NCBI RefSeq assembly: GCF_000013645.1
Contig: NC_007951.1
Span: forward strand, 4,831,837-4,895,836
DNA length: 64,000 nucleotides
Source: Paraburkholderia xenovorans LB400
GTDB lineage: Bacteria > Pseudomonadota > Gammaproteobacteria > Burkholderiales > Burkholderiaceae
Direction of reading: 5' to 3'
Under the pieces are notes generated by a model, which saw only the letters and a program-made list of their open reading frames with translations, was not told the DNA's origin and did no database searches. A program made the position numbers and the translations under genes. The stretch's first letter is position 1. Every line of letters begins with the position of its first letter. This document shows positions 1 to 8,628 of this stretch, in pieces.

Positions 1-60
1 GTAGTCGAACTCGCCTTCGAGCCGCCGGGCAGTCTCGGGCGTGGTGTCGGTATAGCTCAT
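1..60 (-). CDS. 5' end of an unidentified gene (partial)
   Basis: An ATG at 60 on the minus strand opens a frame beginning MSYTDTTPETARRLEG that runs off the left edge. It is preceded by AGGAGA about seven bases upstream, a good ribosome binding site. The gene is co-directional with mmsA, 127 bases downstream of its stop, so it may belong to the same catabolic operon. Twenty residues are not enough for me to name a family. The start call is fairly sure; the product is unknown. Confidence 0.6.
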   Translation of the reverse strand, partial: MSYTDTTPETARRLEGEFDY

Positions 61-187
61 TGTTCAGTCTCCTAAGCTTTTTTCGCCGATGGGTTACATG
101 GTCGCCATGCAGCCACGGCGCTGGGCTTTGATTGTGTTTTCTGCCTTCTTTGCGCGCGTTCGTCGTCTGTTGCGCTGCTGCGTCACA

Positions 188-1726
188 CTACCTGGCCACC
201 GGCATAGTGAACTCGGCGCCCTTGGCGATGCTGTCGGGCCAGCGCTGCATGATGCTCTTGTAGCGGGTGTAGAACCGCACGCCCTCTTCGCCATACGCGT
301 GATGGTCGCCGAAGAGGGACTTCTTCCAGCCGCCAAACGAATGCCACGCCATCGGCACGGGAATCGGTACGTTGATGCCTACCATGCCGATCTGGATCTG
401 CCGCGAGAATGCGCGAGCGACGCCGCCATCGGACGTAAATAGCGACACGCCGTTGGCAAACTCATTCGCGTTGATGAGCTCCACCGCCGAAGCAAAATCC
501 GGCACGCGTACGACACAGAGCACGGGCCCGAAAATCTCTTCGCGATAAATCTTCATGTCGGTCGAGACATTGTCGAACAAGGTGCCGCCGAGAAAGAAAC
601 CCTTCTCGTGACCGCTGACCTGATGTCCTCGCCCATCGACAACCAGCGTCGCGCCCGCCGCGACGCCGGAATCGATATAGCCCACCACTTTCTCACGATG
701 CACCGCCGTGACCAACGGCCCCATCTCGGCGTCCGACTCCATGCCGTTGAGAATCTTCAGGCTCTTCACGCGCGGTGTGAGCCGCTCGACCAGTTCATCG
801 GCGATATGCCCGACGGCGACGGCCACCGAAATCGCCATGCAACGTTCGCCCGCGGAGCCGTAGGCCGCGCCGATCAACGCGTCTACCGCCTGATCGAGAT
901 TCGCGTCGGGCATCACCACCAGATGATTCTTCGCACCGCCCAAAGCCTGCACACGCTTGCCGTGCTTCGTGCCTTCCGTGTAGATATATTCGGCGATCGG
1001 CGTCGAACCGACGAACGACAACGCGCTGACGTCCGGATGCACGAGCAGCGCATCGACCGCGACCTTGTCGCCATGCACGACGTTGAAAACGCCATCCGGC
1101 AAGCCGGCCTCCTTCAACAATTCGGCAAGCCGGTTCGAACAGGACGGATCACGCTCCGACGGCTTCAGCACGAATGTATTGCCGCACGCAATCGCGACCG
1201 GGAACATCCAGCACGGCACCATCATCGGAAAATTGAACGGCGTAATGCCGGCCACCACGCCGAGCGGCTGACGCAGGTTCCAGTTGTCGATGCCGCCGCC
1301 GATCTGATCGGTGAAGTCGGTCTTCAGCAGATTCGGAATGCCGCATGCGAATTCGACGATTTCGATGCCGCGCATCACTTCGCCCTTCGCGTCCGAAAAC
1401 ACCTTGCCGTGCTCACGCGTGATCAGTTCCGCGAGTTCGTCGTGGTGTCGATCGAGCAGTTCCTTGAACCTGAACAGAACGCGCGCCCGCTTGATCGGCG
1501 CGGTTTCGCTCCATGCGGCAAACGCGTCTTTGGCAGCAGCGACGGCCGCATCCACTTCCGCGACGCTCGCGAGCGGCACGCGTGCGCTTACGCTGCCTTG
1601 CGCAGGATTGAAGACGTCGCCGAAGCGGCCGCTCGTGCCTTCGACAGTCTTGCCGTTGATGAAATGGGTCAGCGCGCTTGCGCTCTTCGTGCTGCGCACG
1701 GCTTCGTCCTGATATGTCTCGCTCAT
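188..1726 (-). CDS. mmsA: CoA-acylating methylmalonate-semialdehyde dehydrogenase
   Basis: The 512-residue product has the usual length and layout of MmsA, the aldehyde dehydrogenase of valine (and inositol/beta-alanine) catabolism that converts methylmalonate semialdehyde and CoA with NAD to propionyl-CoA and CO2. The catalytic Asn lies in PFNFPMM (N165), the NAD-fold segment FVGSTPIAEYI at 238-248, and the nucleophilic Cys in GERCMAIS (C296). The C-terminal stretch GGWKKSLFGDHHAYG is typical of the family. It is a cytoplasmic enzyme. It is divergent from a LysR gene across 143 bases that contain a T-N11-A dyad, so that regulator probably controls it. The partial gene downstream may be co-transcribed. 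Confidence 0.93.
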   Translation of the reverse strand: MSETYQDEAVRSTKSASALTHFINGKTVEGTSGRFGDVFNPAQGSVSARVPLASVAEVDAAVAAAKDAFAAWSETAPIKRARVLFRFKELLDRHHDELAELITREHGKVFSDAKGEVMRGIEIVEFACGIPNLLKTDFTDQIGGGIDNWNLRQPLGVVAGITPFNFPMMVPCWMFPVAIACGNTFVLKPSERDPSCSNRLAELLKEAGLPDGVFNVVHGDKVAVDALLVHPDVSALSFVGSTPIAEYIYTEGTKHGKRVQALGGAKNHLVVMPDANLDQAVDALIGAAYGSAGERCMAISVAVAVGHIADELVERLTPRVKSLKILNGMESDAEMGPLVTAVHREKVVGYIDSGVAAGATLVVDGRGHQVSGHEKGFFLGGTLFDNVSTDMKIYREEIFGPVLCVVRVPDFASAVELINANEFANGVSLFTSDGGVARAFSRQIQIGMVGINVPIPVPMAWHSFGGWKKSLFGDHHAYGEEGVRFYTRYKSIMQRWPDSIAKGAEFTMPVAR

Positions 1727-1825
1727 GTTGTCCTCTTTCCTGAGAAGTCTTCCGCCCCTGCGCCCACGGCTCGATCAAGGCGTGCTGAAGGTGAAGCGTA
1801 CGGCGCTTCGGGTCGACAAATCCAA

Positions 1826-1838
1826 TGAGTAATGCTCA
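1826..1838. promoter_or_regulatory. T-N11-A LysR-type operator candidate
   Basis: TGAGTAATGCTCA is a 13-base dyad (TGAG-N5-CTCA) with the T-N11-A spacing used by LysR-type regulators. It lies 32 bases before the LysR start and 88 bases before mmsA, in the shared divergent control region. Binding is inferred only. Confidence 0.5.
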
Positions 1839-1869
1839 ACTGCGTCATAAGGCGCGCTAATATCAGGGC

Positions 1870-2769
1870 ATGGATCTCACTCTGCTCCGGGCGTTCGTCA
1901 CCGTGGCACGCGAGGGCAACCTCACGCGTGCCGCCGTGCAGCTTCACCTGACCCAACCCGCCGTCAGCCTGCAAATCAAGCATTTGCAGGAGACGCTCGG
2001 CGTGACCCTGTTCACGCGGACTTCGCACGGGCTCTCGCTCACGCGCGACGGCCAGGCGCTGCTGCCGCATGCCGAACGCGCGCTCGGCGCGGCGAGCGAC
2101 GTGCAGCGGGCCGCACAATCGCTGCGCCACGAAGTGCGCGGACGATTGCGGATCGGCACGATCCTCGACCCGGCGTTTCTGCGCCTCGGCGGTTTTCTGA
2201 AGCAACTGGTGGAAACCTGGCCGCGCATCGAAACGGCTTTGCGTCACGGCATGTCGGGCTGGGTGCTGGACCAGGTTCGCGCGGGTGAACTGGATGTCGG
2301 CTACTACATCGGCCTTCCGTCCGAAGACGAACCGCGCGAGGGCCCCGCTTTTCATGCCGTCACGCTCACTCAGTTCCAGTACCGCGTGCTGGCGCCGGCG
2401 GGCTGGAAAGACCGCGTCAAAGGCGCGCGCGACTGGCGTGCGCTCGCCGCCCTGCCGTGGATCTGGACGCCGCCCGCGTCGGCGCATCACCGCTTGTTGT
2501 CGCGCTGCTTCGACGAGGCCGGGGTCAAGCCCATCAAGGTGGCGGAAGTGGATCAGGAGCCGTCGATGCTCGACCTGGTCAAATCCGGCGTGGGTCTCAC
2601 GCTCGCACGCGACGCCACCGCGATCGCCGAAGCGCATGCGCACGCGCTGACTATCGTCGAAGGCGTGACGGTGCCGACCCAGCTCAGCTTCATCACGCTC
2701 GCGCAGCGCAAGGAGGAACCGGCGATTGCGGCGGCGCTGAAGTTGATCGAGCAGCAATGGGCGACTTGA
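1870..2769 (+). CDS. LysR-family transcriptional regulator
   Basis: A 299-residue protein with the N-terminal LysR winged helix (MDLTLLRAFVTVAREGNLTRA, about residues 1-60, with the recognition helix in TQPAVSLQIKHLQ) followed by a periplasmic-binding-protein-like inducer domain to the C-terminus. Length is normal for the family. It is divergent from mmsA and preceded by a T-N11-A dyad, so it most likely regulates mmsA and itself in response to a branched-chain-amino-acid catabolite; the ligand cannot be read from sequence. No close ribosome binding site stands out, but the start matches the conserved N-terminus. Confidence 0.9.
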   Translation: MDLTLLRAFVTVAREGNLTRAAVQLHLTQPAVSLQIKHLQETLGVTLFTRTSHGLSLTRDGQALLPHAERALGAASDVQRAAQSLRHEVRGRLRIGTILDPAFLRLGGFLKQLVETWPRIETALRHGMSGWVLDQVRAGELDVGYYIGLPSEDEPREGPAFHAVTLTQFQYRVLAPAGWKDRVKGARDWRALAALPWIWTPPASAHHRLLSRCFDEAGVKPIKVAEVDQEPSMLDLVKSGVGLTLARDATAIAEAHAHALTIVEGVTVPTQLSFITLAQRKEEPAIAAALKLIEQQWAT

Positions 2770-3119
2770 GCGGCACGCGAACGGTTGCCGGGTGAAGCTC
2801 GACATGCCGTCGGCGTTAAAGAGCGCCAGGCGAGCGATATGAGCCATCCTCATAATGTCTGCAAACTACTGCGATCCTCCTGGTGGTCGCCTTGCGCAGC
2901 GCCTTCGCTGGCTCCCGTCGATCAGCACGATCGCTCACCGCGTCCATCTGCCCCGCATCTGAAACCACACCGTCACGCAGTTTTTGTTAGATTGAGGGTT
3001 CGCGCTCACGCGCCGGCTCCGCATCGTTTTCCATTCCGCCTGACTTTGTCCTTCCCGGCAGCTTCGCCCCGGCAACACCGGAAGCCGCCGACCACGCCAT
3101 CCTTCGACAGGAGCCTGAC
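2770..3119. other. Intergenic 350 bp, no gene seen
   Basis: This stretch between the LysR and CYTH genes shows no convincing coding frame, hairpin terminator or RNA gene. Its last bases carry AGGAG upstream of the CYTH start. The promoter of the CYTH gene should be here but I cannot place it with confidence. Confidence 0.5.
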
Positions 3120-3656
3120 ATGGCACGCAACATTGAAATCAAAGCCCGCGCCCAGCATTTCGAGCAACTGCGCGAACGCGCGGCGCAGCTCGCGCCGGAC
3201 GCGCCGCTAATCTTCCGCCAGCAGGACTTTTTCTACGACGTGCCGCGCGGCCGCCTGAAGCTGCGCCAGTTCGACGACGGCACGCCGGCCGAGCTGATCT
3301 TCTACCAGCGCGACGACCGCGACGGCCCGAAAGCGTCCTATTACACGCGCAGCCCGGTGACCAACCCGGAAGCCATGCACGCGCTGCTTGCCACCGCGCT
3401 GACCACGCGCGGCATCGTCACCAAGGAGCGGCATGTGTATCTGACCGGGCGCACGCGAATCCATCTGGACCGGGTGGATGGTCTCGGCGACTTCGTCGAA
3501 CTCGAAGTCGTGCTTGCCCAGGACGACGACGAAGAAGACGGCCACGCCGAAGCGCATGCCATGTTCGCCACGCTCGGCGTACCGGAATCGGATCTGGTGG
3601 CGGTGGCCTATGTTGATCTGCTGAGTCCCGATAGCGAGCCGAAACAGGTGGCGTAG
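3120..3656 (+). CDS. CYTH-domain protein (class IV adenylate cyclase/ThTPase-like)
   Basis: The 178-residue product starts MARNIEIKARA, a variant of the ExExK metal-binding signature that opens CYTH (triphosphate tunnel) enzymes, and continues with alternating basic and acidic beta strands (GRLKLRQF, AELIFYQRDD, RTRIHLDRVDGLGDFVELEVVL) that line the tunnel. Family members bind triphosphorylated substrates and divalent metal; known activities include adenylate cyclase (CyaB), thiamine triphosphatase and inorganic triphosphatase. Which one applies here cannot be told. The start is supported by AGGAG eight bases upstream. It stands alone, with the Lrp gene converging downstream. Confidence 0.85.
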   Translation: MARNIEIKARAQHFEQLRERAAQLAPDAPLIFRQQDFFYDVPRGRLKLRQFDDGTPAELIFYQRDDRDGPKASYYTRSPVTNPEAMHALLATALTTRGIVTKERHVYLTGRTRIHLDRVDGLGDFVELEVVLAQDDDEEDGHAEAHAMFATLGVPESDLVAVAYVDLLSPDSEPKQVA

Positions 3657-3723
3657 GACCTGGGCGCGGTGCGTCGCGTGGCGAACTCCGCGCGGGCGGC
3701 GCTGCCCTCATGCCGCCGCTGCA

Positions 3724-4215
3724 TCAAGCGGCGGCTGTGCCCGGCGACAAGTGGCCAAGCGGCAGCGGCCCGTTGCGCTTGAAGGTGGTGAGCACGATAT
3801 TCGAACGCACGCTATCCACGCCCGGCACACGCATCAGCTTCTTCATCACGAACGTCGACAGATAATTCAGATCGGGCGCGACGATGCGCAGCAGATAGTC
3901 GGCGTCGCCCACCACGGCATGACATTCGAGCACTTCTGGCAGCACGTCGATCTGTTGCTGGAATTGCTCGATGATCGAATCGCCGTGGTGCTTCAATTTC
4001 AGACTGGTGAACGCAGTCACGCCGAGCCCGAGCTTTTCCGGCCGCAACACGACGCGATAGCCGTCCACCACGCCCATCTGTTCGAGACGCTGCAAGCGCC
4101 GTCCAATCTGCGACGGCGACAGCGGGACCTGCTCGGCCAGTTGCTGATGGGTTGCCCGGCCGAAGCGCTGAAGCACCTCCAGCAGTGCAAGATCGAAGTG
4201 ATCCAGTTCTAACAT
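3724..4215 (-). CDS. Lrp/AsnC-family regulator, probable regulator of phhA
   Basis: A 163-residue Lrp-type protein: N-terminal helix-turn-helix (DLALLEVLQRFGR to IGRRLQRLEQMGVV, about residues 7-50) and a C-terminal RAM/AsnC ligand domain with the usual VVGDADYLLRI strand. I start it at MLELDHFD, the conserved family opening, rather than the in-frame ATG 15 bases upstream. It is divergent from phenylalanine hydroxylase, with a 23-base imperfect dyad in the gap. In pseudomonads the phh genes are controlled by the sigma-54 activator PhhR; here an Lrp protein occupies that position, so control by phenylalanine or tyrosine is inferred from position. Confidence 0.88.
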   Translation of the reverse strand: MLELDHFDLALLEVLQRFGRATHQQLAEQVPLSPSQIGRRLQRLEQMGVVDGYRVVLRPEKLGLGVTAFTSLKLKHHGDSIIEQFQQQIDVLPEVLECHAVVGDADYLLRIVAPDLNYLSTFVMKKLMRVPGVDSVRSNIVLTTFKRNGPLPLGHLSPGTAAA

Positions 4216-4246
4216 GTCGAATTTCCGCATTGAATAGCCATTTGAT

Positions 4247-4269
4247 GCACGATTATTGCATAATCATGC
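4247..4269. promoter_or_regulatory. Dyad operator candidate for the Lrp regulator
   Basis: GCACGATTAT and ATAATCATGC form an imperfect inverted repeat centred near 4258, in an A/T-rich patch between the divergent Lrp gene and phhA. Lrp/AsnC proteins bind such A/T-rich dyads, so it is the obvious operator for both genes. Confidence 0.55.
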
Positions 4270-4364
4270 GCTCAAACGCCGTCTTTGCGTCCTTTCCGCA
4301 TACGCGACGCTCTACACTTGCATCACCGATTCACACTTGCCGTCATCGTAGAGCGCGCATCATC

Positions 4365-5255
4365 ATGCCCACCGCCAATACCGCCAGACTGAAAGAGCAA
4401 TTCGACGCCGGACTCGAAACCCGCGCCGATTTCACCATCGACCAACCAACCGAACGCTACGGCACGGTCGACCACGCGGTATGGCAGCAGCTCTATGCGC
4501 GCCAGACAGCGCTGCTCAAAGGGCGCGTCTGTGACGAGTTTCTCGCGGGAGTCGAACGCATCGGCATGCCGGCCGACCGCGTGCCCTCCTTCGACGAGAT
4601 CAATGCGAAGCTCACGCCCGCCACCGGCTGGCAGATAGTCGCCGTGCCCGGACTCGTGCCGGACCAGGTGTTCTTCGAGCATCTGGCGAATCGCCGCTTT
4701 CCCGTCACATGGTGGATGCGCCGGCCGGATCAACTCGATTACTTGCAGGAGCCGGATTGTTTTCATGATCTGTTCGGCCACGTGCCGCTGCTGATCAACC
4801 CGGTTTTCGCCGACTACATGCACGCGTATGGCCGCGCCGCGCTCGCCGCCAACGACGCCGGTGCGCTGCCGCTGCTCGCGCGGCTCTACTGGTACACCGT
4901 GGAGTTCGGCCTGATCCGCGACGCGGCGAGTCCGAACGGCGTGAAGATCTATGGCGCGGGAATCGTGTCGAGCAAGGGCGAAACGCTCTACAGCCAGCAA
5001 AGCGCCGCGCCGAACCGCCTTGGCTTCGACCTCGAACGCGTGATGCGCACGCGCTACCGTATCGATACGTTCCAGAAGACTTACTTCGTGATCGACGACT
5101 TCGCGCAGTTGTTCAACGTGACGCAAACCGATTTCACGCCGCTGCTGGCAAGGCTGGCAGCCGAACCCGCATTCGCGGCCGGCGACGTCCTCGAACACGA
5201 TCGCGTGATGACACGCGGCTCGCGCGAAGGCTGGCTGGCAGACGGCGATATCTGA
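4365..5255 (+). CDS. phhA: Phenylalanine 4-monooxygenase
   Basis: A 296-residue monomeric bacterial aromatic amino acid hydroxylase, close to the Chromobacterium enzyme in length. It hydroxylates phenylalanine to tyrosine using tetrahydropterin, O2 and non-haem iron. The iron ligands are visible: H134 and H139 in CFHDLFGHVPLL and E180 in YWYTVEFGL. I chose the ATG at 4365 (MPTANTARLKEQ); a longer reading frame upstream runs into the control region. phhB, which recycles the pterin cofactor, follows 103 bases later in the same direction, and a 24-base palindrome lies between them. The divergent Lrp gene is its likely regulator. Confidence 0.95.
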   Translation: MPTANTARLKEQFDAGLETRADFTIDQPTERYGTVDHAVWQQLYARQTALLKGRVCDEFLAGVERIGMPADRVPSFDEINAKLTPATGWQIVAVPGLVPDQVFFEHLANRRFPVTWWMRRPDQLDYLQEPDCFHDLFGHVPLLINPVFADYMHAYGRAALAANDAGALPLLARLYWYTVEFGLIRDAASPNGVKIYGAGIVSSKGETLYSQQSAAPNRLGFDLERVMRTRYRIDTFQKTYFVIDDFAQLFNVTQTDFTPLLARLAAEPAFAAGDVLEHDRVMTRGSREGWLADGDI

Positions 5256-5311
5256 CGGGCGCGCCGGGCAGGCCCGCAGCGGGCGGGCTGCATCCGTGAA
5301 AAAATAGCGGA

Positions 5312-5335
5312 CGGGCACGCCGGCCGGCGTGCCCG
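5312..5335 (+). other. Perfect 24-bp palindrome between phhA and phhB
   Basis: Two complementary 12-base halves (CGGGCACGCCGG / CCGGCGTGCCCG) are followed by TTTAG. As RNA this is a strong hairpin with a short U run, 23 bases before the phhB start. It may attenuate transcription into phhB or stabilise the phhA 3' end. Confidence 0.5.
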
Positions 5336-5358
5336 TTTAGATCCAGCGAGGTAGCACC

Positions 5359-5649
5359 ATGATTCACAAACTGACTTCAGAAGAACGCGCCACCCAGATC
5401 GCCGCGCTGCATGGCTGGCAAGCCGCGACGGGCCGCGACGCGATCCAGCGCCAGTTCAAATTCGCCGACTTCAACGAGGCCTTCGGCTTCATGACGCGCG
5501 TCGCGATCAAGGCGCAGGAAATGGATCACCATCCGGAATGGTTCAACGTGTACGACAAGGTGGAAATCACGCTTTCCACCCATGAGGCCAATGGCGTAAC
5601 CGAACGGGACATCAGACTGGCCGCGTTTATCGACAGTATTACGGCGTAA
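5359..5649 (+). CDS. phhB: Pterin-4a-carbinolamine dehydratase
   Basis: A 96-residue protein with the family signature MDHHPEWFNVYDKVEITLSTH; H57, H58 and P59 of HHPEW belong to the active site. It dehydrates the 4a-hydroxytetrahydropterin made by phenylalanine hydroxylase so that it can be reduced and reused. AGCGAGG lies just upstream of the start. It follows phhA in the same direction, the standard pairing, separated by a hairpin that could set their relative expression. Confidence 0.95.
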   Translation: MIHKLTSEERATQIAALHGWQAATGRDAIQRQFKFADFNEAFGFMTRVAIKAQEMDHHPEWFNVYDKVEITLSTHEANGVTERDIRLAAFIDSITA

Positions 5650-5752
5650 TACAAACGGCCAGGTGCGATTCAGGCGTGTTTATGGCCGAACATTGAATAA
5701 TCGGGCTGCGATGAAAGGACATTGCAGGTAATCCCTGTGCAAACCTTCAGTT

Positions 5753-5977
5753 CTACAGGCTATTCTTAAGGTGCACGTAAGATTGCCACGCAAGCTTCGC
5801 AATCCCGTCCAAACGATCCGGTGATAGCGTGTGCTGACGCTGTACAATCATCAGCGCATACGGCTTGGAGAGCGCGCTTGCCTCCTTGCACAGAACGAGT
5901 TCGTCGCCGCTCGAAGGTGAGCGGGCGCGCCAGAAGTTGATTGCGGCTTCCAGTTCGTGAATGCTTATCTCGGACAT
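5753..5977 (-). CDS. DUF3717-type small protein
   Basis: A 74-residue protein beginning MSEISIHELEAAINFWRAR, the hallmark opening of the small DUF3717 family that I know from Burkholderia relatives. It is acidic to neutral, without signal peptide or membrane segment; the middle (PYALMIVQRQHTLSPDRL) is well-formed. A longer frame upstream is Arg/Pro-rich and looks like non-coding translation, so I use the ATG at 5977. The function is unknown. It is divergent from the two-component system and convergent with phhB. Confidence 0.75.
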   Translation of the reverse strand: MSEISIHELEAAINFWRARSPSSGDELVLCKEASALSKPYALMIVQRQHTLSPDRLDGIAKLAWQSYVHLKNSL

Positions 5978-6216
5978 GACTTCGTGATCGCTCTCAAGAA
6001 AACGCCGGGCCTTCTCAGCGTTTTCCTGCCCTTGCGGGGGATTGGTGCGATGCGACAGGTCTGGGGCGCTAAGTACGCGCTTCGAGGCCGCTCGTTGCCT
6101 GCTTCGTGGCCGGCTCGCGTCAGTTCGGTACGGCCACGCCGCACGCTGCCTGTGCAGCAGGCGCCCCGGCGAACCGCTTGCCCAAACGCCTAACCCATTG
6201 TACTTGAGCGAAATCC

Positions 6217-6903
6217 ATGCGACTCCTTCTGATCGAAGATGACCGCCCCATCGCACGCGGCATCCAAAGCAGTCTCGAACAAGCCGGCTTCACCGTCGAC
6301 ATGGTCCACGACGGCATTTTCGCCGAACAGGCCCTGACGCAAAATCGCCATGAACTGGTGATCCTCGATCTGGGCCTGCCCGGCATCGACGGCATGACGC
6401 TGCTCTCGCGCTTCCGTCAGAGCAATCGTCACACGCCGGTGATCATCCTCACCGCGCGCGACGAGCTGAACGACCGCGTGCAAGGCCTGAATTCCGGCGC
6501 CGACGACTACATGCTGAAGCCGTTCGAACCCACCGAACTCGAAGCGCGCATTCGCGCGGTGATGCGCCGCAGCGGTCCGCACGGCGACATGCCGCGTCCT
6601 GAAGTGTCGCTGGGCGGTGTGCGCCTGTCCGGCGTCGATCGCCGCATTTTCAACGACGACAAGCCGCTCGAACTCTCGCCGCGTGAATTCGCGGTGCTCG
6701 AAATGCTGCTGCTGCGTCATGGCCGCGTGGTCAGCAAGGCGCAACTGCAAGACCATCTGACGCATTTCGGCGGCGATCTCGGCGACACCGCGATCGAAGT
6801 CTACGTGCACCGGGTCCGTAAAAAACTGGAAAGCTGCCGTGTCGAGATCGTCACGGTGCGTGGCTTCGGTTATCTGTTGCAGGAAATCCGCCAGGCCGCA
6901 TAA
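6217..6903 (+). CDS. OmpR/PhoB-family response regulator
   Basis: A 228-residue regulator: receiver domain (residues 1-115) with the acidic pair E7-D8-D9 region, phospho-acceptor D51 in VILDLGLP, the switch Thr in IILTARD and K100 in YMLKPFEP, followed by an OmpR-type winged helix (about 128-224; SPREFAVLEMLLLRHGRVVSK and VYVHRVRKKLE). It resembles the QseB/TctD/PmrA group. Its partner kinase begins 156 bases downstream on the same strand, so the pair is one transcription unit. The signal is unknown. Confidence 0.92.
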   Translation: MRLLLIEDDRPIARGIQSSLEQAGFTVDMVHDGIFAEQALTQNRHELVILDLGLPGIDGMTLLSRFRQSNRHTPVIILTARDELNDRVQGLNSGADDYMLKPFEPTELEARIRAVMRRSGPHGDMPRPEVSLGGVRLSGVDRRIFNDDKPLELSPREFAVLEMLLLRHGRVVSKAQLQDHLTHFGGDLGDTAIEVYVHRVRKKLESCRVEIVTVRGFGYLLQEIRQAA

Positions 6904-7059
6904 TCGTCATGAAGGCCGCGAATCCCATCGCGGCCTGACGGCGCCGGGCCGGCGCCGCGCACTCGTTGCGCAAGTCGCCGGCATCCGGCGAAACTTTGTG
7001 GTGCTTGCGCCGTCGTCCTGCGGTGCTCGCGCCGCTGCCTTTTTCCCGCGCGTTCGATC

Positions 7060-8562
7060 ATGCCCCAGCTGGCCGCCAATAGTCTGCGCCGCACGCTGCT
7101 GCGGCGCCTCGCCGCTCCCCTTTCGCTGCTCGCGCTGATGAGCGGCCTGATCGCTTACTGGCTGGCGTGGCAGTACACGCAGCACGTGGTCGACCGTTCG
7201 CTCGCCGATCTCGCCACCGCGATCTCCAAACAGATCCAGATTGCCGGCCCGAACGCCAAAGTCACCGTGCCGCCGCTCGCGCAAGCCATGTTCTCGGACC
7301 CGGTGGAGCACCTCGTCTACCGGATCAGCAATGGCGAAACCGAAATTGCCGGCGATCACAATCTTCCGCTGCAAGGCACGAGCGTGCGGCGCATGCATTA
7401 CGCGTACGTCTTCGAAACGCAGCATCAGGGCGTGACGGTGCGCGTGGCGCAGGTGCGGGTCGATCAGCCGACCGGCAATCCGATCGTCGTCGAAGTTGGC
7501 CAGCCGGTGCACCACCGGTTTCGTATCGCCGCCGAATTTCTGGTCGCGATCATGATGCCGTTGCTGTTGCTGCTGCTGGCGGGTTGGGTGATCGTGTGGC
7601 GCGTGGTCAATCAGCAGCTCAATCCGCTGACCGATCTCGCGGACTCGCTGAACCGGCAAACCCACACGTCGCTCGAACCGGTCGATGAAACCTACGTACC
7701 GGTTGAAATCCGGCCGCTGACCGGCGCGCTGAACGCGCTGCTCGGACGTCTGAAAACGGCGCTCGACGGCCAGCGCAAATTTATCGCCGACGCCGCGCAC
7801 CAGCTGCGCACCCCGCTCACCGCTGTCAAGCTGCATGCGGAACAGGCGGCCGTCGCGCGCGACCCGCAACAGACGCTGGCCGCGGTGCGTGAGCTACGCG
7901 CCGCAGCCGACCGCGCCGTGCGGCTGTCGAATCAACTGCTTTCGCTCGCGCGCGCCGAGCCGGGTGAACAGGCGGCCCGCTTCGTCAACGTCGACATGGC
8001 CGCGCTCGCGTTCGACACCGGCGCGGAATGGGTGCCGCGTGCGTTGACGTTCCACGTCGACCTCGGTTTCCAGCGTCTGGACGACCCGAGCAACGGCCAT
8101 CCTTTGATGGCGCGCGGCAATCCCGTGCTGCTGCACGAAGTGATCGCCAATCTGCTGGATAACGCGCTCAAGTATGTGCCGCCGTCGCGCTTCGATGGTG
8201 GCCGCATTACGGTGACAGTGTCGCAAACGGTGATCGACGAGCTGCGCATGGCGGAGATCGTCGTTGAAGACAACGGGCCGGGCGTGCCGCGCAATCAGCA
8301 AGCCGATCTCTTCAAACGGTTTTTCCGCGGCGACGGCCAGACGGATGCGGGCGTGGATAGCGGCGCCGGTCTCGGCCTCGCTATCGTTCACGACATCATG
8401 GTGCTGCATCACGGCAGCGTGCATTACGAAGACGCACCGGAAGGCGGCGCACGTTTCATCGTGCGTATTCCGCTCGTATCGGTCAGTGTGCTGAGCGAGG
8501 TGGAAGCCGAACCACGCCGGCCGGTAAAAAAATCGGCGCACTCGGCGCCGATGGATATCTGA
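7060..8562 (+). CDS. Sensor histidine kinase (TctE/QseC-like)
   Basis: A 500-residue inner-membrane kinase: transmembrane helix about 16-37, a periplasmic 2CSK_N-type sensor domain to about 157, a second helix about 158-181 (LVAIMMPLLLLLLAGWVIVW), HAMP linker, HisKA with the phospho-accepting H247 in DAAHQLRTPLTAVK, and a HATPase domain with the N-box NLLDNALKYVP, VEDNGPGVP and GLGLAIVHDI boxes. It should phosphorylate the response regulator encoded immediately upstream. The N-terminal type is that of TctE, but no tripartite carboxylate transporter is adjacent, so the ligand is open. Confidence 0.92.
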   Translation: MPQLAANSLRRTLLRRLAAPLSLLALMSGLIAYWLAWQYTQHVVDRSLADLATAISKQIQIAGPNAKVTVPPLAQAMFSDPVEHLVYRISNGETEIAGDHNLPLQGTSVRRMHYAYVFETQHQGVTVRVAQVRVDQPTGNPIVVEVGQPVHHRFRIAAEFLVAIMMPLLLLLLAGWVIVWRVVNQQLNPLTDLADSLNRQTHTSLEPVDETYVPVEIRPLTGALNALLGRLKTALDGQRKFIADAAHQLRTPLTAVKLHAEQAAVARDPQQTLAAVRELRAAADRAVRLSNQLLSLARAEPGEQAARFVNVDMAALAFDTGAEWVPRALTFHVDLGFQRLDDPSNGHPLMARGNPVLLHEVIANLLDNALKYVPPSRFDGGRITVTVSQTVIDELRMAEIVVEDNGPGVPRNQQADLFKRFFRGDGQTDAGVDSGAGLGLAIVHDIMVLHHGSVHYEDAPEGGARFIVRIPLVSVSVLSEVEAEPRRPVKKSAHSAPMDI

Positions 8563-8580
8563 CAGTTCAGATAATCGACA

Positions 8581-8622
8581 GGCTGCCTCGCGCGTTCGCC
8601 AACGCGAGCGACGCAGGCAGCC
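8581..8622. terminator. Hairpin between convergent kinase and SET genes
   Basis: GGCTGCCT (8581-8588) pairs with AGGCAGCC (8615-8622), with an inner GC-rich stem of CGCGCGTT/AACGCGAG. It sits 18 bases after the kinase stop and 6 before the SET gene stop, so it can terminate both. No long T run is present. Confidence 0.5.
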
Positions 8623-8628
8623 CGCGTC

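Noticed and set aside
608..1828. Long plus-strand frame opposite mmsA (and similar long frames opposite mnmC, mdeB, gspD, gspE, gshA)
   Set aside because: Arg/His/Ala-rich translations without domains, lying opposite well-recognised genes; typical of high-GC antisense frames.
2785..3210. 141-codon frame overlapping the CYTH gene start
   Set aside because: No domain, no ribosome binding site; it overlaps a recognised gene in another frame.
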